From Cyclina sinensis (lineage: Eukaryota; Mollusca; Bivalvia; Venerida; Veneridae): a stretch of 64,000 bases of DNA. Below, piece after piece: positions 1 through 12,000 of this stretch (the stretch's first letter is position 1; the number at the start of each line of letters is the position of its first letter). The position numbers were made by a program, and so were the translations under genes. The notes under the pieces were generated by a model. It did no database searches. It was not told the DNA's origin and saw nothing but the letters and a program-made list of their open reading frames with translations. The stretch lies in the NCBI GenBank assembly GCA_012932295.1, contig JAAONU010000022.1, positions 1-64,000 on the forward strand, read 5' to 3'.

Positions 1-616
1 AGGGCTACCGTGTTCAAGCATGTCCTGAAAATCAGGCTTCAGGCTAACATTTTTGCAACAAAATGGGGGGAAAAAGTGTTCGGTTATGCTGTGCATAACA
101 TGTACTTGGCATACACAAAACTTACAAAAGATGTTAGTGTGTCATAAACAATACAGTGTGTTTTGTAAATATGGCATAGTATGAACATATTGCCATGAAT
201 GAATTAATGAAAAAAAAAACATGGCAGACTGTGTTTTAGAATATCAATATTCTTAGATATATCATACCTGTCTGTATTTAATGTTCATTCTAATACTAGT
301 GTACTCAAGCATCTGTTAAATATGCTACAATCTTATTACATTATACATAAACCTACCATTCAACATAATGTGTAGATGCATCTGTTACCAGTTGATGTTA
401 CATCTGAATACTTGAAAGTTTAATGTGTACCCTCCTTGGTGAAATTGTGTGTGTAATTGACTTTGCGTTCTGAACATTGAGTCATTGAGGGTTAATCAGT
501 CTTTCAGGGGAGGTCAAGGTTTTACTTATGTACTGGCAATGCTAGAAAAGTTACATTACAGATTCCTTAACATAGTGAAATATGGACTGTGAATCCATGA
601 CATTCAACTTCCATAA
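1..616. other. Non-coding stretch, no assignable gene
   Basis: AT-rich sequence without a supported exon. The first 147 bases are open in frame +1 (48 codons before a stop) and somewhat less AT-rich than what follows. I see no clear splice site closing that frame and no recognisable protein motif, so it is not called. It could be the tail of an exon or intron of a plus-strand gene that enters from the left edge. Confidence 0.4.
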
Positions 617-813
617 TTAGTTGCCATGGGATAGAAGTCATGCATGTCTGTTCTCTTCAGTGGCAAAAGTTTGTTGCCATAAGATTGAAGTCGTGCATGT
701 TTGTTTACTAAGATGGCAAGAATTAGTTGCCATGGGATAGGAGTAATGCATGTCTGTTCTCTTCAATGGCAAAAGTTTGTTGCCATGGGATTAGAGGTGT
801 TCATCAACTTCTG
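617..813. repeat. 53-bp tandem repeat, about 3.6 copies
   Basis: Units begin at 617, 670, 723 and 776, each starting near 'ttgttgccat' or 'tagttgccatggga' and continuing into 'catgcatgt...'. Units 1 and 3 are more alike than neighbours, as are 2 and the start of 4, which suggests a 106-bp doublet that was itself duplicated. No coding role is apparent. Confidence 0.8.
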
Positions 814-1436
814 TGACAATATATTGTCTTCAGATAAGGGTCATGTGTCTTTGGCAATAATTTTAGCCCGAGATAAAAGTAATTTTGAAGAGCACACTCC
901 TCTCATCATAGTTACTGGTCTGAAATGGTGAAAAGATACAAGTGTTTTAAGAGTCACTGAAAATTTTGATATTGATTGTGTATACTTGTTTGAACTATGA
1001 CCTTTTATTGGTTAGACTATTTTTGGAAAATAGTGATGTTACTGGCCAAAATAAAATGACTTTCATGGATTTCTTTCTAGAACACAGTCACTCTGAATGA
1101 GTGATTCTGTCACATCAGTATCATATGATAGAAATGGTAGAAAGTTCAGTAAATAAAATGTCTGATCTCTCTGTAGGAGGAAGATTGTTTTATATATGTT
1201 TACATCACTTTACATGATTCATATATTAGTGCTTGCTAAATGTTGTCTTGCTCCATGAACATTTCTGTATTACATTGGCTGTTCTTTTTCCGACATGAAT
1301 GTGAAGAAACTGAAGTTGTTGTTTCTTTATCTTTTGTCAGTGCATACATTTGGTAAACATAAATTAAAGTATGGTAGGGTAATTTTTGTACATCAAAACA
1401 GATCAAAGTTTTCTTCTCTTTTATTGGCCACAACAG

Positions 1437-1498
1437 GTGAAGAATTAGTTCGGAGAACATTACACTCTCGGAAACCAGCATATCAAAATATTAAATGA
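1437..1498 (+). CDS. Possible terminal coding exon of a plus-strand gene entering from the left
   Basis: A good polypyrimidine tract ('ttttcttctcttttattgg') leads to a CAG acceptor at 1434-1436. The following frame, which takes the first two bases to finish a split codon, reads EELVRRTLHSRKPAYQNIK and stops at TGA 1496-1498. The composition (charged, arginine-rich) is more protein-like than the surrounding AT-rich DNA. An AATAAA hexamer lies at 1679-1684, within normal reach for a 3' end. I do not recognise the peptide and no upstream exon could be matched in the window, so this may equally be chance. Confidence 0.3.
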
Positions 1499-1884
1499 TT
1501 GATAGATATAAAGATACTGAAAGTGTGGAAAAGAATTATCAATTCTATATACATGTATACAAGCCAAGAAAGAAAAAAAAGAAATTCTATATACATGTAT
1601 ACAAGACTAGAAAAGAAGCACAAGTTTTCTTACCATTTAAATATTATAATGAAGAATTTTAAATCCTTTGTCCTAAAAATAAATGAGTTTTCTGTTCTCA
1701 TTGTTAAAGGTACTGCTGACATGAAACGCACATTAATGACACAGTTAACGTGGAGAATATTAACACTATGCCCTAGTTCCAGATACCATTCAAATATTAT
1801 AACTTATGTTTTCTTTTTGGACCTTGTATATATGTTTAAGGGTCAGCAACAATTATTACTAGTACCAGTTCACAGCTTGGTGAA
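1499..1884. other. Likely 3' untranslated or intergenic sequence
   Basis: A duplicated 'aattctatatacatgtatac' stretch occurs at about 1539-1560 and 1581-1602. An open frame of 129 codons crosses this region but its composition is what AT-rich DNA gives by chance. An AATAAA is present at 1679-1684. No other feature is seen. Confidence 0.4.
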
Positions 1885-1969
1885 CTAGGGTAGGTGCGAG
1901 CTAGGGTAGGTGCGAGCTAGGGTAGGTGTGAGCTAGGGTAGGTGCGAGCTAGGGTAGGTGCGAGCTAGG
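1885..1969. repeat. 16-bp minisatellite, 5 copies
   Basis: Five head-to-tail copies of 'ctagggtaggtgcgag' (1885, 1901, 1917, 1933, 1949) plus a partial sixth. Only one base differs (gtgtgag in the third copy). The GC content is well above the surroundings. Confidence 0.95.
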
Positions 1970-2065
1970 TGTCTTGTTCTCCAGCTTGGATTTGAACTCA
2001 GGACCTTCTGGCCCAAAGTCAAATATTCTAAGTGCTAAGCTTCTGAAGTCCACACCTTATGAAAA
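1970..2065 (-). repeat. tRNA-like segment, remnant of a tRNA-derived SINE or tRNA pseudogene
   Basis: Read on the minus strand the segment holds a B-box-like 'gagttcaaatcc' preceded by an anticodon-arm-like region and a D-arm-like 'cttagcactta'. The fit is the kind seen in tRNA-derived SINE heads. The acceptor stem cannot be closed properly, so it is not a functional tRNA gene as read here. Confidence 0.35.
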
Positions 2066-2559
2066 AGTACCTGCTCAGAAATTCAGAAATACATTCAAAG
2101 GACACCTGTAAGTTTAGCCAAGTTGTGGTCAATAAAGAGTAAATATTATTTAGTCTAAATATCAGAGTTATGTCTCTTCACAAAGATTAGTGGCAGATTC
2201 TTACAGCTAGACTTTGTCACATTATTTATGGATGTAATTGTTTCTTTGAATTTAAAGTTATAGTAGTAGTTATAGTAACCCGCAAATTTTTTACAAAATC
2301 ATTTTGAACCAATGTGTACTTCAAGTAAAAACAAACATCACCATCTTTTAACTTAAGAATATTCATGGTGTGAAAGAAAGTTTTACTACCATTAACATAA
2401 GCTGAATAATCTTTTTTTGACTTAGTCAAAAATTAATTCTACAACTATAGTTGAAGATACAGTTTCATTTATACCTATAATAGAAATGAGATTAGTTTTT
2501 GTTACATGATTTCTGAACATTCACTGTGTTTTCAGCATTTATCATATTCATTTTTTGCT

Positions 2560-2865
2560 CAACGAAGAAAAACTCGAGCTATTATGATCACTGCGTTGTC
2601 GTCGTTGTCATTGTCGTCATCTTGCAAAAACTTTAATGTAGCCCAGTACTCTAACAGTTGAAAAGGTATCAGTATGAAACTTGGAATATTGCTTATCATG
2701 ACAAGAGGCATTTGTAACACAAGGGGCATTAATCTGAAAGCTATATTTTTGGAGTTATGCCCCTTTTTAACTTACAATTTTTGTCAAAATTGCTTATTAA
2801 GTTGAATGACATGTAAAACAGATGAGTGTTGGTGCCGCTCCGCGGAGCTCGTTTAACTAGAGTAT
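2560..2865. repeat. Dispersed repeat, related inversely to 31790-32160
   Basis: Contains 'ggagttatgccccttttt', 'gcttatcatgacaagag' and 'caaggggcattaatctgaaa', all of which recur as reverse complements in the intron of the minus-strand gene near 31790-32160. It carries a run of 'gtcgtcgttgtc'-type trinucleotides at one end. The sequence is non-coding and the family identity is unknown to me. Confidence 0.7.
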
Positions 2866-5800
2866 AAACAGCATAATGGTGGGTTGAGTTATTGGTTAAT
2901 TTTTAAGTGAAGAACTAAGCTGAGACAAAGGTTTAGTTCATGTAATGATTACTTTTTCCTTTTCACATTTGTGAATATTACAAGTTTTGATATTGATTGG
3001 TATCTTTACTTACGTTGTCTTGAGACAGAATTTGGTTTTTCCATGAACTTAGTAATGAAGCCTTGTTTTAAGAAATCTGCCAGACCGCTGAATTTGTTGT
3101 CATTTTATATTTGTATATTTTCTTGCTTCTTTCTAATAATACTGTTAACATGTATACACGTAAAAGTTTATTGAGAATCTAAAAAGTTTATTTACATATA
3201 GGATAAAGTCACTAAGTGGATGAGTTTACTGTTATAACTACAGGTAGGCCTGTATTACTCACTTCTCTGAAAACAGAAGAAATCTTTATTCAAATCTAAA
3301 AGTTATTACCACAAATTGTATTGTTGATCCATGGAATTGTATTAATAATTTTAATTGTAAGATGAAACTTGTATTAAATGGCTGCTCCACCTGTTATACA
3401 GAAATGTTTTGATCTTTGGCATATTCACAGAAATCTGTAGAGCCACTCTTATCTGAAATGAAATACTTCTATTCCAAAGAAAGATCATTCAGTTTGATGA
3501 ATATTTCATTTGAAAAATTTCACAGCATTAAGCTTTGAAATACACCTCTATGGAAGAATATGTATGGAATTTTCTGTTTTAATGGATTCAACTGAGACCA
3601 TTAACAAGTGTCTGTGTCAAGTCATTTGTTTTTAGTTTCCTGGACCAGACATTGGTTGAAATATAAAACGCACTGTTTTCACATGTTTAGACATATTGAT
3701 TTTGTCTCCTTTCTCAAACAGTGTTTCAAAATAAGATGACTTTAATAAATTTCAAATGTCAATATAGCATTGTAAAATAGATGGTATGCCAGCCTTTTAT
3801 GCAAAGCAGGTTTCTTTATAAGATAACAGTTATATAAGAGGCTTCAGTTTTCCTCAATATAGACATTGTTTTAGGGAAGTTTGGAAGCAAGGGTATTGCA
3901 GTTCTAATAAGACTATTGAAAAAAGCTAAATAATTTTTGTTTTATATCAAAAGAAACCAAAGTCTTCAATGAGGTTATTTCCCTTTTTTACCAGGCAAAA
4001 TGAAAATGTATTAGTTACTTCCCTTGTAAAAATAGGTGAGATATAGGAGAAATAAGAGAAAAGACGTGTTAGAAAGAAGCAATCATTTATGCAGTATATT
4101 AGCACACTCACACACATGTCATAGTTGCAGTCATTGTAAATGTTTGCTTGATAGAGAATTGTGATAATCGTTTTTGACAAAACTTTTATTCAGTTGAGAG
4201 AGTTTCAGCTGGTTCCTTACTTTGAAGCTTCCTATATCTACAAATATAGTTTAATATAAAACCTTCAGACCAGTGTTTAGTTGATCTGTGATATTTCTCT
4301 ACCATCTTTGTGAAAATTATCGGAGTCGACCTCAATTTTGAAAATTAAAAAAAAAATCAATAGCACAGAGAAATGACTCGAATACAGTAGTTTTAAAATT
4401 TGTCAGAAAAAACCAGTCTTAAAATTTTTCATAAAAGCAGTGTTACCTTAAAATATTTAAGATAAATTAACATTTAGAACATATGATAAATTTGATTTCT
4501 TTTATAAAAAGGTGGGCCTATTTTAAGACCCATTTCTTCATTTGGTCTTTGATGGCAGATGCCCTTTACTGAAAGCTTTGCCTCAAATAGAACCGCATCA
4601 AACTTTGTAAAGGGACCTATAAAAATAAGGCTTCATTTGAAACAAAAAAAGACATATTTTAGCCTAAAGTTTTATGAGTACTGTTTCTTTAAACAGCAGT
4701 TGACTTTTCAAGGTGATGAAATTACTGAATCTTTTGAATTTTTTAAAATAATGACTGTATTGACAACACTGATATTGGATGTTGAAAATTGTTTGAACTT
4801 TAGTGTTGATTTAGTGATGAACAGTCATCAGATGCTTATGAATGAGAAGTATCTATCTATCTATCAATACTGCCTAACGCCCCTCTCGGGTATGACTGGC
4901 AGGTGCGAGTGAAGTAGTTAGTTTTATATGTGATATTTTACTATAAGAGTGTGTAGAAAAGACATAACAATGAAAGAAATTTCCCGGTTAAACATTACAT
5001 AGTATTTTGACATTTATAGTTATCACATAGCATTTTATACCTCTATTTTTTGTCATTATACTTTTCTCAGCATCAGTATACTTAGTGCTTGCTTTTTGAT
5101 CTATTTATAGTATTATGTCACATGACCTGATCATGTGACACTTGTTGTTTGTTAGAAGAGATCATAATAGAATTGATTTAGACATTGTTTTTTTTTTATT
5201 TCTGTGCATGTTCATTTGTGACCAATGTGAGATGATTCAGCCAGTTTTTGATTTGCATAAATTCTCCATAGGAAATAGCTTTGTATATAAAATATGGACA
5301 TATGCGCTGGAAAAATACTGAAGTTTGGGACACATTTGTAAAATTTTGGGATGTTTTACTTGTTTGGTTGTTAGAAGAATGGGAGGGGGTGTTATAATTT
5401 CTAGATCTTGGGACTTCAAACTGGTGGAATTTATAGTTTTACTTGGAATGATGTAGCTACTTAAAATCTAATTTCAAAAGTATAACAATATATTTTTAAT
5501 GAACAAGTGAAAAAAACAGTTAGTGACATAGCCTCCTGTCTTTAGTCCCCAAATAAGACCAGGTTGCATTAAAGAATTACTACTAGGGTTTGCACTATCT
5601 TTTTGGTTCAGACATTTCCCCAAAACATACTCGTGTTAACAGTATTTTGAAAAGTATTATAAAAACATACATGAATTTTGGCTAGAAAAAGACAAATTTA
5701 GCTGGTAATTGTATTAACTCAAAGAAGTAAATTGTTACATGATTTGTTTCATTTCCAGTTCTCTCCAGATTATAATATTCATTCTTATATTCACACTAAA

Positions 5801-6949
5801 CTTAGGAAAAATCATGTCAGTTCATTAAACTGTTCTTTGTTTTATTTCCACATATTTAAAGGATTTTTTTATTTTTCTCCACATCAGCAAGAAATTGTGA
5901 ATATTCACTCATTAGTACCTGAAGCAGTTGTTAATTTCCAGACACTCCTAATAAATCATTGACTTCACTAATTGATTTAAGTAAATGTCAAATGTTATAT
6001 GTAGGCAAATTTTAGATTCCCCAAGACATAGTCTGGTAATAAAATGTGTTAGATCAGCTAAGTGCATTAAGGGGTGTTGTTACTTTTAGCTCACAAAATT
6101 TAATGGTAAAAGCTAGACTATCAAATAAAGTATCAAATGAAATTGAAAGCCTGAAGATTCTGTGTATCTTTAAGGGAGAATTTCATTCATCAGTTGCCAT
6201 AGCAACTTACATTCTATTGAATATTTCAGCATGAACTCTGTTTCGAAGCACACCTTTTCTGCATTCTATTATTTTTACTATTGTGGAACATTAAACATTA
6301 TTTAAACTTTACCATGCTGGGTGTTTTTGGTTGTTTTGAAACTGGACTTTGTTAGTAAGTGAAAAAACAAACTTTCAGCACATCATGTATTTAGGACTTA
6401 TTTTAACAACTGTTTATTACTTTTTTTTTTCTTTTATGACAATTTTGAAAAGGGGAAATAATTTTGTTTGTACCTAATACATGCAGAAAGCATGGTTATT
6501 TGTTGAATTGTAATAAATCTGTAAATACCTGTGTAAATAGGAGCTTGATCAAACATGTCTAGCTTACACAAATATATCATCAGAATCTGCATTGTGTCAT
6601 TGACCATCATGTACATTTGACTGAGTCATTAAATTTGCTTTAAACATTGCTACATCTTGTTATTTCTTGTACTTATTTTTTTTCAGTACAGAAAGACTAG
6701 GATGGACCCAGTGTCTTTCACCTTAGTGAACAGTTCTGTATAACATTTTAAGATTAAATGATGTAGTTCTTCAGTTTTAAATTAGAAAAAAAAAAGAAGA
6801 AAGAAATACGATAGTTACAGTTGTACTTAGGTGTTTGGACTACACACATCCTCTTAACATGTCTTTTCTTCTTTTTTTATTGCTCTGGGTGGATATTGGG
6901 ATCACCTTGGTCCAAGCATTTTTGTTTGTTTTTTTCATCCAGTTGTGAC
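2866..6949. other. AT-rich non-coding stretch
   Basis: About 4 kb with no exon I can support. Open frames up to 117 codons (4559-4912) lack codon bias, motifs and convincing flanking splice sites. A short tandem of 'ctatctat' sits near 4852. Probably intron or intergenic DNA. Confidence 0.4.
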
Positions 6950-8210
6950 ATCAATATTTTACTTCAAATGACATCTTCCTCCTAAACAGCAAGGCCAGTT
7001 TAACAAAACTTTTCAGAAATGTTCCATATATTGCCCTTTTCTAAAATTACTTAAACCATTCCGCTCCATCGCAAAGAGCTGCAAAAGCTAAAAAAAGATT
7101 TAAATTCAAACAGCATTTCATCCTGAATTGCAGGGTCATTTTCCAGTAAATTTCAGAGAAGTGTCCTTACAAAGCCAAAAATCTAAATTGCTGAAATGGT
7201 TCATCTCCACTGTATAAAATGGCCGCCAGAGCTAAAAAATAGATATTTGGCTTCAATTGACATTTCCAAAACCACTTCTTGTATTTTTAGCTCACCTGAA
7301 CATGCTCAGGATGAGCTATTGTGGTCATCCTCTGGCCGGCATCCGTTATCCATTTTCCGCATTAACATTTACTTAAATGACACCTCGTAAATCACAGGAC
7401 TATTTTAAACCAAACTTGAAAGAAATGTTCCTTATATTGCCCTTTTCTAAAATTGCTAAAACCGTTCTGCTCCACTGCACATAAGGGCTACGAAAGCTAA
7501 AAATTGAAAAAAAATAAAAGGACGTCTTCTAAACGGCAAGGTGATTTTCCACCAAATTTCACAGAAATATTCCTTACATAGCCCTCCATTAAACTTGCTA
7601 GAAAGGTTTGCTCCATTGAACAAAATGGCCTCTTGAGCTTAAAATAGAGTTTTGTCAATATTTGGCTTCAAATGACATCACAAAACTGCTAGGGCATTTT
7701 AAAACAAATTTGACAGTAATGTTCCTTATATTGCCCTTTTCTAAAATTGCTAAACCTGGATGCTCCATTACACATATAGGTTGTTAAACCTAAAAAATAG
7801 AAAAAAAATAAAACACCAGACTAGACTTGACCTTGTCTCATAAATGACCTTACCTTAAGGCCAAGTTATTGAATTTTGCTGAAATTGGGAATAACTTTAT
7901 TTATAGTTTGATTTGATTCATACTTGGACAAACAACACTTATGACAAAACCTACATGTTTGAATAGTTCAAGTTTGGCATTGACCTTTAAATGACCTTGA
8001 CCATCAATGTCAAGTGGTTGTATTTTGCTTAAATTGTAATAATATTATCATTTATTTGTGGATTTGATTCATTACTGCACAAAACAACACTTATGACAAC
8101 TCCGACAGTTTGATTTTTTTCAAGTATGACCTTGACCTTTAAGTGACCTTGACATTCAAGGTCAAATTATTGAATTCTGTTAAAATTAGGCATAACTTTG
8201 TTATTTATGG
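6950..8210. repeat. Dispersed repeat cluster with internal tandem units
   Basis: Segments near 7010, 7420, 7560 and 7710 repeat the pattern '...aaatgttcc(a/t)tatattgcccttttctaaaatt...' followed by 'gctccat(t/c)(g/a)ca', giving several degenerate units. At 7288 there is 'agctcacctgaacatgctc', a sequence typical of dispersed-element ends in this window. From about 7830 to 8170 'tgaccttgacctttaagtgacc' phrases recur, as they do at 35.6-37.1 kb. Non-coding. Confidence 0.65.
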
Positions 8211-8814
8211 TTGCAAACAAAAAAGTAAACAGTTTTGACAATTATTTTTAAATATGTAAAATATGAGTTTACAGATCTTTTTAATGATATAAGATATTGA
8301 TTTGTTTGATGAAAAATGACTTTGTAACTGTGTAATTACGTGTAATTACAAAATTACTATGTTTTACTTTTTTATCAACCGCTATATTTTTGGCAACCTT
8401 AAAAAAGTTACCTGTATCTCTTATCAATTACTTGTTACTATTAATAGATTTCAAACCAATAACATTCAACGTTCCTATACATTGGTTAAATAGTCTATGT
8501 AAATATTTTGTCTGTAACAGTAATGCAAACTGGTAATGCAACAATGATCAATACTACAGATAACACTGTAAGCCATCTGATGACTTAAACTAAACGTGTA
8601 CCAAACATGGAATGCTCAAGTGTTATTGTATTTTTATTGTGTCATGTCCACATAGTAATTCTCGATACCTATTCTCTGCCACCATTGTGTAGACTGATTT
8701 TGCAGTATTCCAAAGACATACCCCTACAGCGAACATACAGGTATGATTGTATTTTCTTCACTTTGTTTGGCATACATAGGATACGTCTTCTCTCTCACCA
8801 TTAGCCGTTTAACC
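8211..8814. other. Non-coding stretch upstream of transposase remnant
   Basis: AT-rich at first, becoming more mixed towards 8600. A 65-codon open frame at 8607-8804 shows no family features. Terminal inverted repeats for the neighbouring Tc1-like remnant were looked for and not found. Confidence 0.4.
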
Positions 8815-9330
8815 GACTCGACGATCACGGTCTGCGATCTCATCGTCCTTACGTTGGTTTGCCTCTTAACCCTGCACGTCGCGCGCATTGTATAGCTTCG
8901 TTCGTCTCATGCTCCAAGATTGTACCAATGCATCAATGGAGACGAGTGTTTTTTACAGATGAGTCTCGGTTTTGTTCAGATGGTCGACGTCGTGTATATC
9001 GACGTCATGGTGAACGTTTTGCCGGCGTTTTGTTCTTAAGAGGAATACGTTTGGGGGCAGCTTGGTTATGGTCTGGGGAGAGATACCGCACAGGGTAAAG
9101 TCACCATTAATTGTGATAACTGCCCAATTGGACATCTTTGGAATGAACTAGACAGGAGGGAAAGGAGGCGTGAGAATCTCAACGCTACTCTTGACGAACT
9201 AAGAACTGCTTTGTTGGAGGAGTGGAATAATATTCCCATGAGAAGGATAAATGCATTTATGAACTCCATGCATAGGAGAATCAGGGCCGCGACAAATTCC
9301 CGAGGGGGCATACGAGATAGTGTAGAGAGA
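8815..9330 (+). pseudogene. Tc1/mariner-type transposase remnant, internally deleted
   Basis: The plus-strand translation shows the DDE/D transposase hallmark W-R-R-V-F-F-T-D-E-S-R-F at about 8938-8973, where D of DES is the first catalytic aspartate. It is preceded by RPYVGLPLNPARRAH, matching the linker usual in Tc1-like enzymes. A one-base frame change near 9060-9080 is followed by a fragment resembling 'VMVWGEI'. After 'CPIGHLWNELDRRERRR' (9118-9162) come the C-terminal EEWNNIPMRRINAFMNSMHRR-type residues at about 9215-9275. The stretch that should hold the second aspartate and the final acidic residue before HLW is missing. A stop codon (TAG) interrupts the frame near 8803. It is therefore a dead, partial copy. 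Typical enzymes are about 340 residues; here roughly half remains. Confidence 0.85.
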
Positions 9331-12000
9331 GTCAATTTCATTTTGTGTTTGGGAGGGGGAGGGGGTTGGAGGTACCATCAAATATGCTTCAATTACTAGT
9401 GAATTAATGGTAGGAATCTAATAAAATTTTGGATATTTTGTTGAGTAAAGATTATATGTTAAACTGATCTGAATTGTTTTATAGAGCATTTAAATATGTA
9501 TAAGTTATAGACCCAGTAGTTCACCCTACGTTTCTGTTTTGGTTGAGTATATTAGAACGGTAGCCTTTTACTTTTAAGCATCCTTATAATATTATCAATT
9601 ACTTTCGAGGCCTTCCTATTTCAGTTTGCAAATTTCTTGGAAGTAATTGAAATAAGTAGAAAAAAATCCTAATTAAACAACAACTAAATGAAAATTGTGA
9701 GCTGAAGTGATTGTACTTACTATATATAGTCTTAATTGTTTTGCAGAACAACAGAAGATAAAAACAAGATATCACTGGGGAAAGTTACGAATGTTTATTG
9801 CTGAAAATAGAGAACGTTTGTTAAGTAAAAAGAAACCAGAATTAAATTGAGAGTCCACATTTTGTTAGTAAATACAATTCATGCTCAAAGAAAGATTATG
9901 TTGAAATCGATACTGTTCGGTTGTATATGTTTTAAGATTTTTTACGACACTTTGTTATGGCTTAAGTTGTGACTAGTCTGGACATTTTTCGCTAAAATCT
10001 TACAGAATGTTTTATGAAAACCCATTTTGCCAAGAGCTCGAGTCAAGGGGACATTAGGGTTGGGAGTAGCTAGTTTACCTTCCAAAAAGAAAGATGATTC
10101 TTTAGATACTCCATATATTCTTGTCTAGTTTGGAGATTATTTTTTAAAAATATTTTACCCCGAACGGTATCTGTTTCATTCGATGGGAGCTTGTTGAATA
10201 TAACTTGCATTTAGGTATGCCAAATATGAGGTTCGTGGGGGGAAATCTGAAGTTGCTATGTCAATATAAGAAATTTATTTTTTCTGAGGTTACAAGACAA
10301 AGGGGTTTTGACTTTGCCAAGCTGTAAACTTGTTCTGCTTTGCTTGAGTTCATACAAAAAACTAAGCTACTCAGGGTTGCGTCCTTTGTAAATGAGCTTT
10401 TGCTTCTTTTAAAATGGATATTATAAAGATAGTTTATTTGTAAACAGCTTATATGGTACCTAGTTTAAAGCATCATAACATTTTATAACATCATGAAGTT
10501 ATCTACATTTTCTAGGCTTTCTTCCAATAAACAAAATAATTCTTAGTTTCTAAAATAATATCTTACTGCTCCCCTGTTAGTTTAATAGGTTGCTCCCTAT
10601 ATAAACAATAGTGGTAAATGGTCTTTTTTTGTAAGAGTGCCAACTTTTAAGAAACTAAATCATATTTCAGAATGGAATGGGGGAAATTTTTCAAGTTCGT
10701 GAAGCATGTTCCAATCTCTCACATTTCTCAATATTTATCTCATACTAAGTCTTCTGGGATAACAATGTTATGCATTGTGTCATAATGCTTTGCAAAATGC
10801 AGGTGACAGTAAATGCTTTCTTTTAAACTTAATGTTCTAGCAAATATACGCTTATTTTCACATCCAAGTAATGAGGCTGTTTAATCACCATTCAGTTTAT
10901 CTTTAGGGACGATAAATCGACGAGATTGTCCGTGAAAATGACAGGAGATAAATTCTACCATTAAAATCGACAAGAGACCGGGCTGATTTTCCACGTGCCT
11001 GGATTCCAGTACAACAGTTGGATGTACCATCTTTACTATGGCATTTAACCATTAAAACACTACATTTGAGATTGTGTCATCACAGAAATGTTCTTAAATA
11101 TAATGAATTCCCAAGGTTATCAAAACCTACAGTTATCGTTAAGTAATAACATATTTGAAGATATATGGTTTGTTAGTGGTAAGACAAGGACATATTAAAA
11201 TCAAGTTAAACATTTATTCGGATGAGAGAACACGATGCTGTTTCAATCTTGAATCAGTTGTTTCAATCATTTTCCCCCCCCGCTGAAATGTTACAGTAAA
11301 CACAATGTATTATTCTACCTTAGGATCAAGCACATCTAGTTTCAACTAAAAACTGTAAACACAATCATTTGTGAAAAGTCTTTTTGACTTTCATGAAAAA
11401 TAGCAAACGGTAGGTTTCATGTCAAAAAGTTAATATAGAATGTAAAATATATCTATGTAGATAAGGGAAAAAAAGTTGGTTTTGGCAATAAAGAGTGGTT
11501 CCATAAACAAATTAATAAGAGAAGCAGTCCTGAATGACTTCTGTTGACCTGGATTCAAACGCTAGGTATGCCATACTAAGCATTATGTCAATGCCATATG
11601 GCTTTATATGAGCATTTTCAAGAGCTTTGAGTTATAAGGTGTTTTATTTAACACAGGAAGATGTTTGAAGATACACGTCTAGGTAATGTGACCTCTCGAA
11701 CAGAACAACTGAAAATCATACGAGATTTAAGATCCAGTTTAGCTGTACTAAATCTTAGCTGAGAACATTGAATTATTCTTGAAATCAGCCCATCACGAGA
11801 GATTTATTTTGCAGACTCGATAATTATTTGGATACGGCTGAGCCAAGCAAAAGTTTTGTTACGTATTTTAGGCTGCCCAATCATTGTTAGTAAGACACAT
11901 TAAGGTAAAGAAGCAAATAGCTTAATTGGAATACCAAACCTTATAGCGGATTATGGACACTACAGCTGTTGAAGTAATGGTGAAAGACTGAAAAGTGACT
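9331..12000. other. Non-coding stretch
   Basis: Mostly AT-rich. A G-run lies at 9353-9365. Around 10907-11000 the sequence is locally richer in CG, with repeated 'atcgacgaga / atcgacaaga' words. A possible acceptor at 11656-11658 (cacag) precedes a 25-nt open stretch ending in G|GTAATG. This could be a micro-exon but nothing joins to it in frame. No gene is called. Confidence 0.4.

Noticed and set aside
1..147. 48-codon open frame from the left edge
   Set aside because: No closing donor in frame and no motif. It could be part of an exon but cannot be supported from this window.
1970..2065. Functional tRNA gene on the minus strand
   Set aside because: A B-box-like sequence is present but a full cloverleaf with an acceptor stem could not be drawn, so it is kept only as a tRNA-like repeat.
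4559..4912. 117-codon plus-strand frame starting right after a 'gatggcag' acceptor-like site
   Set aside because: Amino-acid content (Phe, Lys, Asn, Ile rich) is what AT-rich non-coding DNA gives. No donor, motif or matching exon is nearby.
11658..11684. Micro-exon candidate 'KMFEDTRL' between cacag and GTAATG
   Set aside because: Only about 25 nt, its exit phase does not fit the candidate exon at 18680, and no upstream donor could be paired.
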